A stretch of DNA of 64,000 bases, from assembly GCF_006376675.1 (NCBI RefSeq), contig NZ_VEWK01000003.1, positions 1 to 64,000 on the forward strand. Reading direction: 5' to 3'. Origin of the DNA: Brucella pecoris. Its GTDB lineage: Bacteria > Pseudomonadota > Alphaproteobacteria > Rhizobiales > Rhizobiaceae. Shown piece by piece: positions 63,995 to 64,000 of the stretch. Numbering within the stretch: the stretch's first letter is position 1; each line of letters starts with the position of its first letter. The notes below the pieces were generated by a model. It saw only the letters and a list, made by a program, of their open reading frames with translations, was not told where the DNA came from and did no database searches. The translations under genes and the position numbers were made by a program.

Positions 63995-64000
63995 ATCCGA

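Overview
The window looks like a chromosomal segment of a Brucella/Ochrobactrum-type alphaproteobacterium (Rhizobiales). The evidence is a core set of ppdK, smc, dsbA-like, dciA (DUF721), mutY and ccrM (the GANTC methylase typical of Rhizobiales and Caulobacterales), plus rhizobial-style palindromic intergenic repeats and a complete VirB-type secretion operon. The core genes lie at both ends (about 1-4.4 kb and 47.9-64 kb). Between them, 4.5-47.9 kb reads as a mosaic accessory island placed between ppdK and smc. No tRNA, rRNA, CRISPR array or integrase was seen.

Layout. 0.4-4.4 kb: a small hypothetical protein, a secreted polysaccharide deacetylase-like protein and pyruvate phosphate dikinase. 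4.5-14.7 kb (minus): a full virB1-virB11 operon in canonical order, with an EexN-like entry-exclusion lipoprotein between virB5 and virB6 and a TrbM/KikA-like secreted protein in front. 14.8-17.3 kb: regulators, namely a divergent winged-helix protein, an orphan LuxR-type protein with its domains in reversed order, and two small XRE repressors. 17.4-26.1 kb: an IclR-controlled metabolic cluster with an M24 peptidase, a threonine-synthase-like PLP enzyme, a tripartite tricarboxylate transporter (TctC, TctB, TctA) and an AceE/transketolase-like ThDP enzyme. 26.2-29 kb: a hypothetical gene, a strongly structured 143-nt RNA-like element, and a coupled GHMP (PduX-like) kinase and cysteine-synthase-like PLP enzyme pair. 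29.2-30.3 kb: insertion-sequence remnants. 30.3-37.9 kb: the DNA-processing half of the conjugation system, with a Ti-type TraA relaxase/helicase facing traC-traD-traG; the 196-bp gap between them is the best oriT candidate. 38.0-39.8 kb: a regulator remnant and a DUF6880 protein. 40-47.3 kb: a SorC-family regulator divergent from an operon of leader ORF, HAD phosphatase, calcineurin-like phosphoesterase and a complete CUT1-type ABC importer.

47.9-64 kb returns to core genes: smc, dsbA-like and dciA on the minus strand. A three-gene surface-polysaccharide block (UDP-glucuronate 4-epimerase, O-antigen ligase/polymerase, GT25 transferase) is translationally coupled into dciA. mutY and a HAD gene follow on the plus strand. 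A composite-transposon-like unit bounded by IS630 sequences and carrying a GSU2403-family nucleotidyltransferase sits between the HAD gene and ccrM. A ClC chloride channel ends the window.

How the genes work together: the VirB apparatus with TraA/TraC/TraD/TraG makes a plausible conjugation machine, split by about 16 kb of cargo. The metabolic modules look like self-contained uptake-plus-catabolism units, each with its own regulator. All functional calls rest on reading the sequence and on family knowledge. No database search was run.
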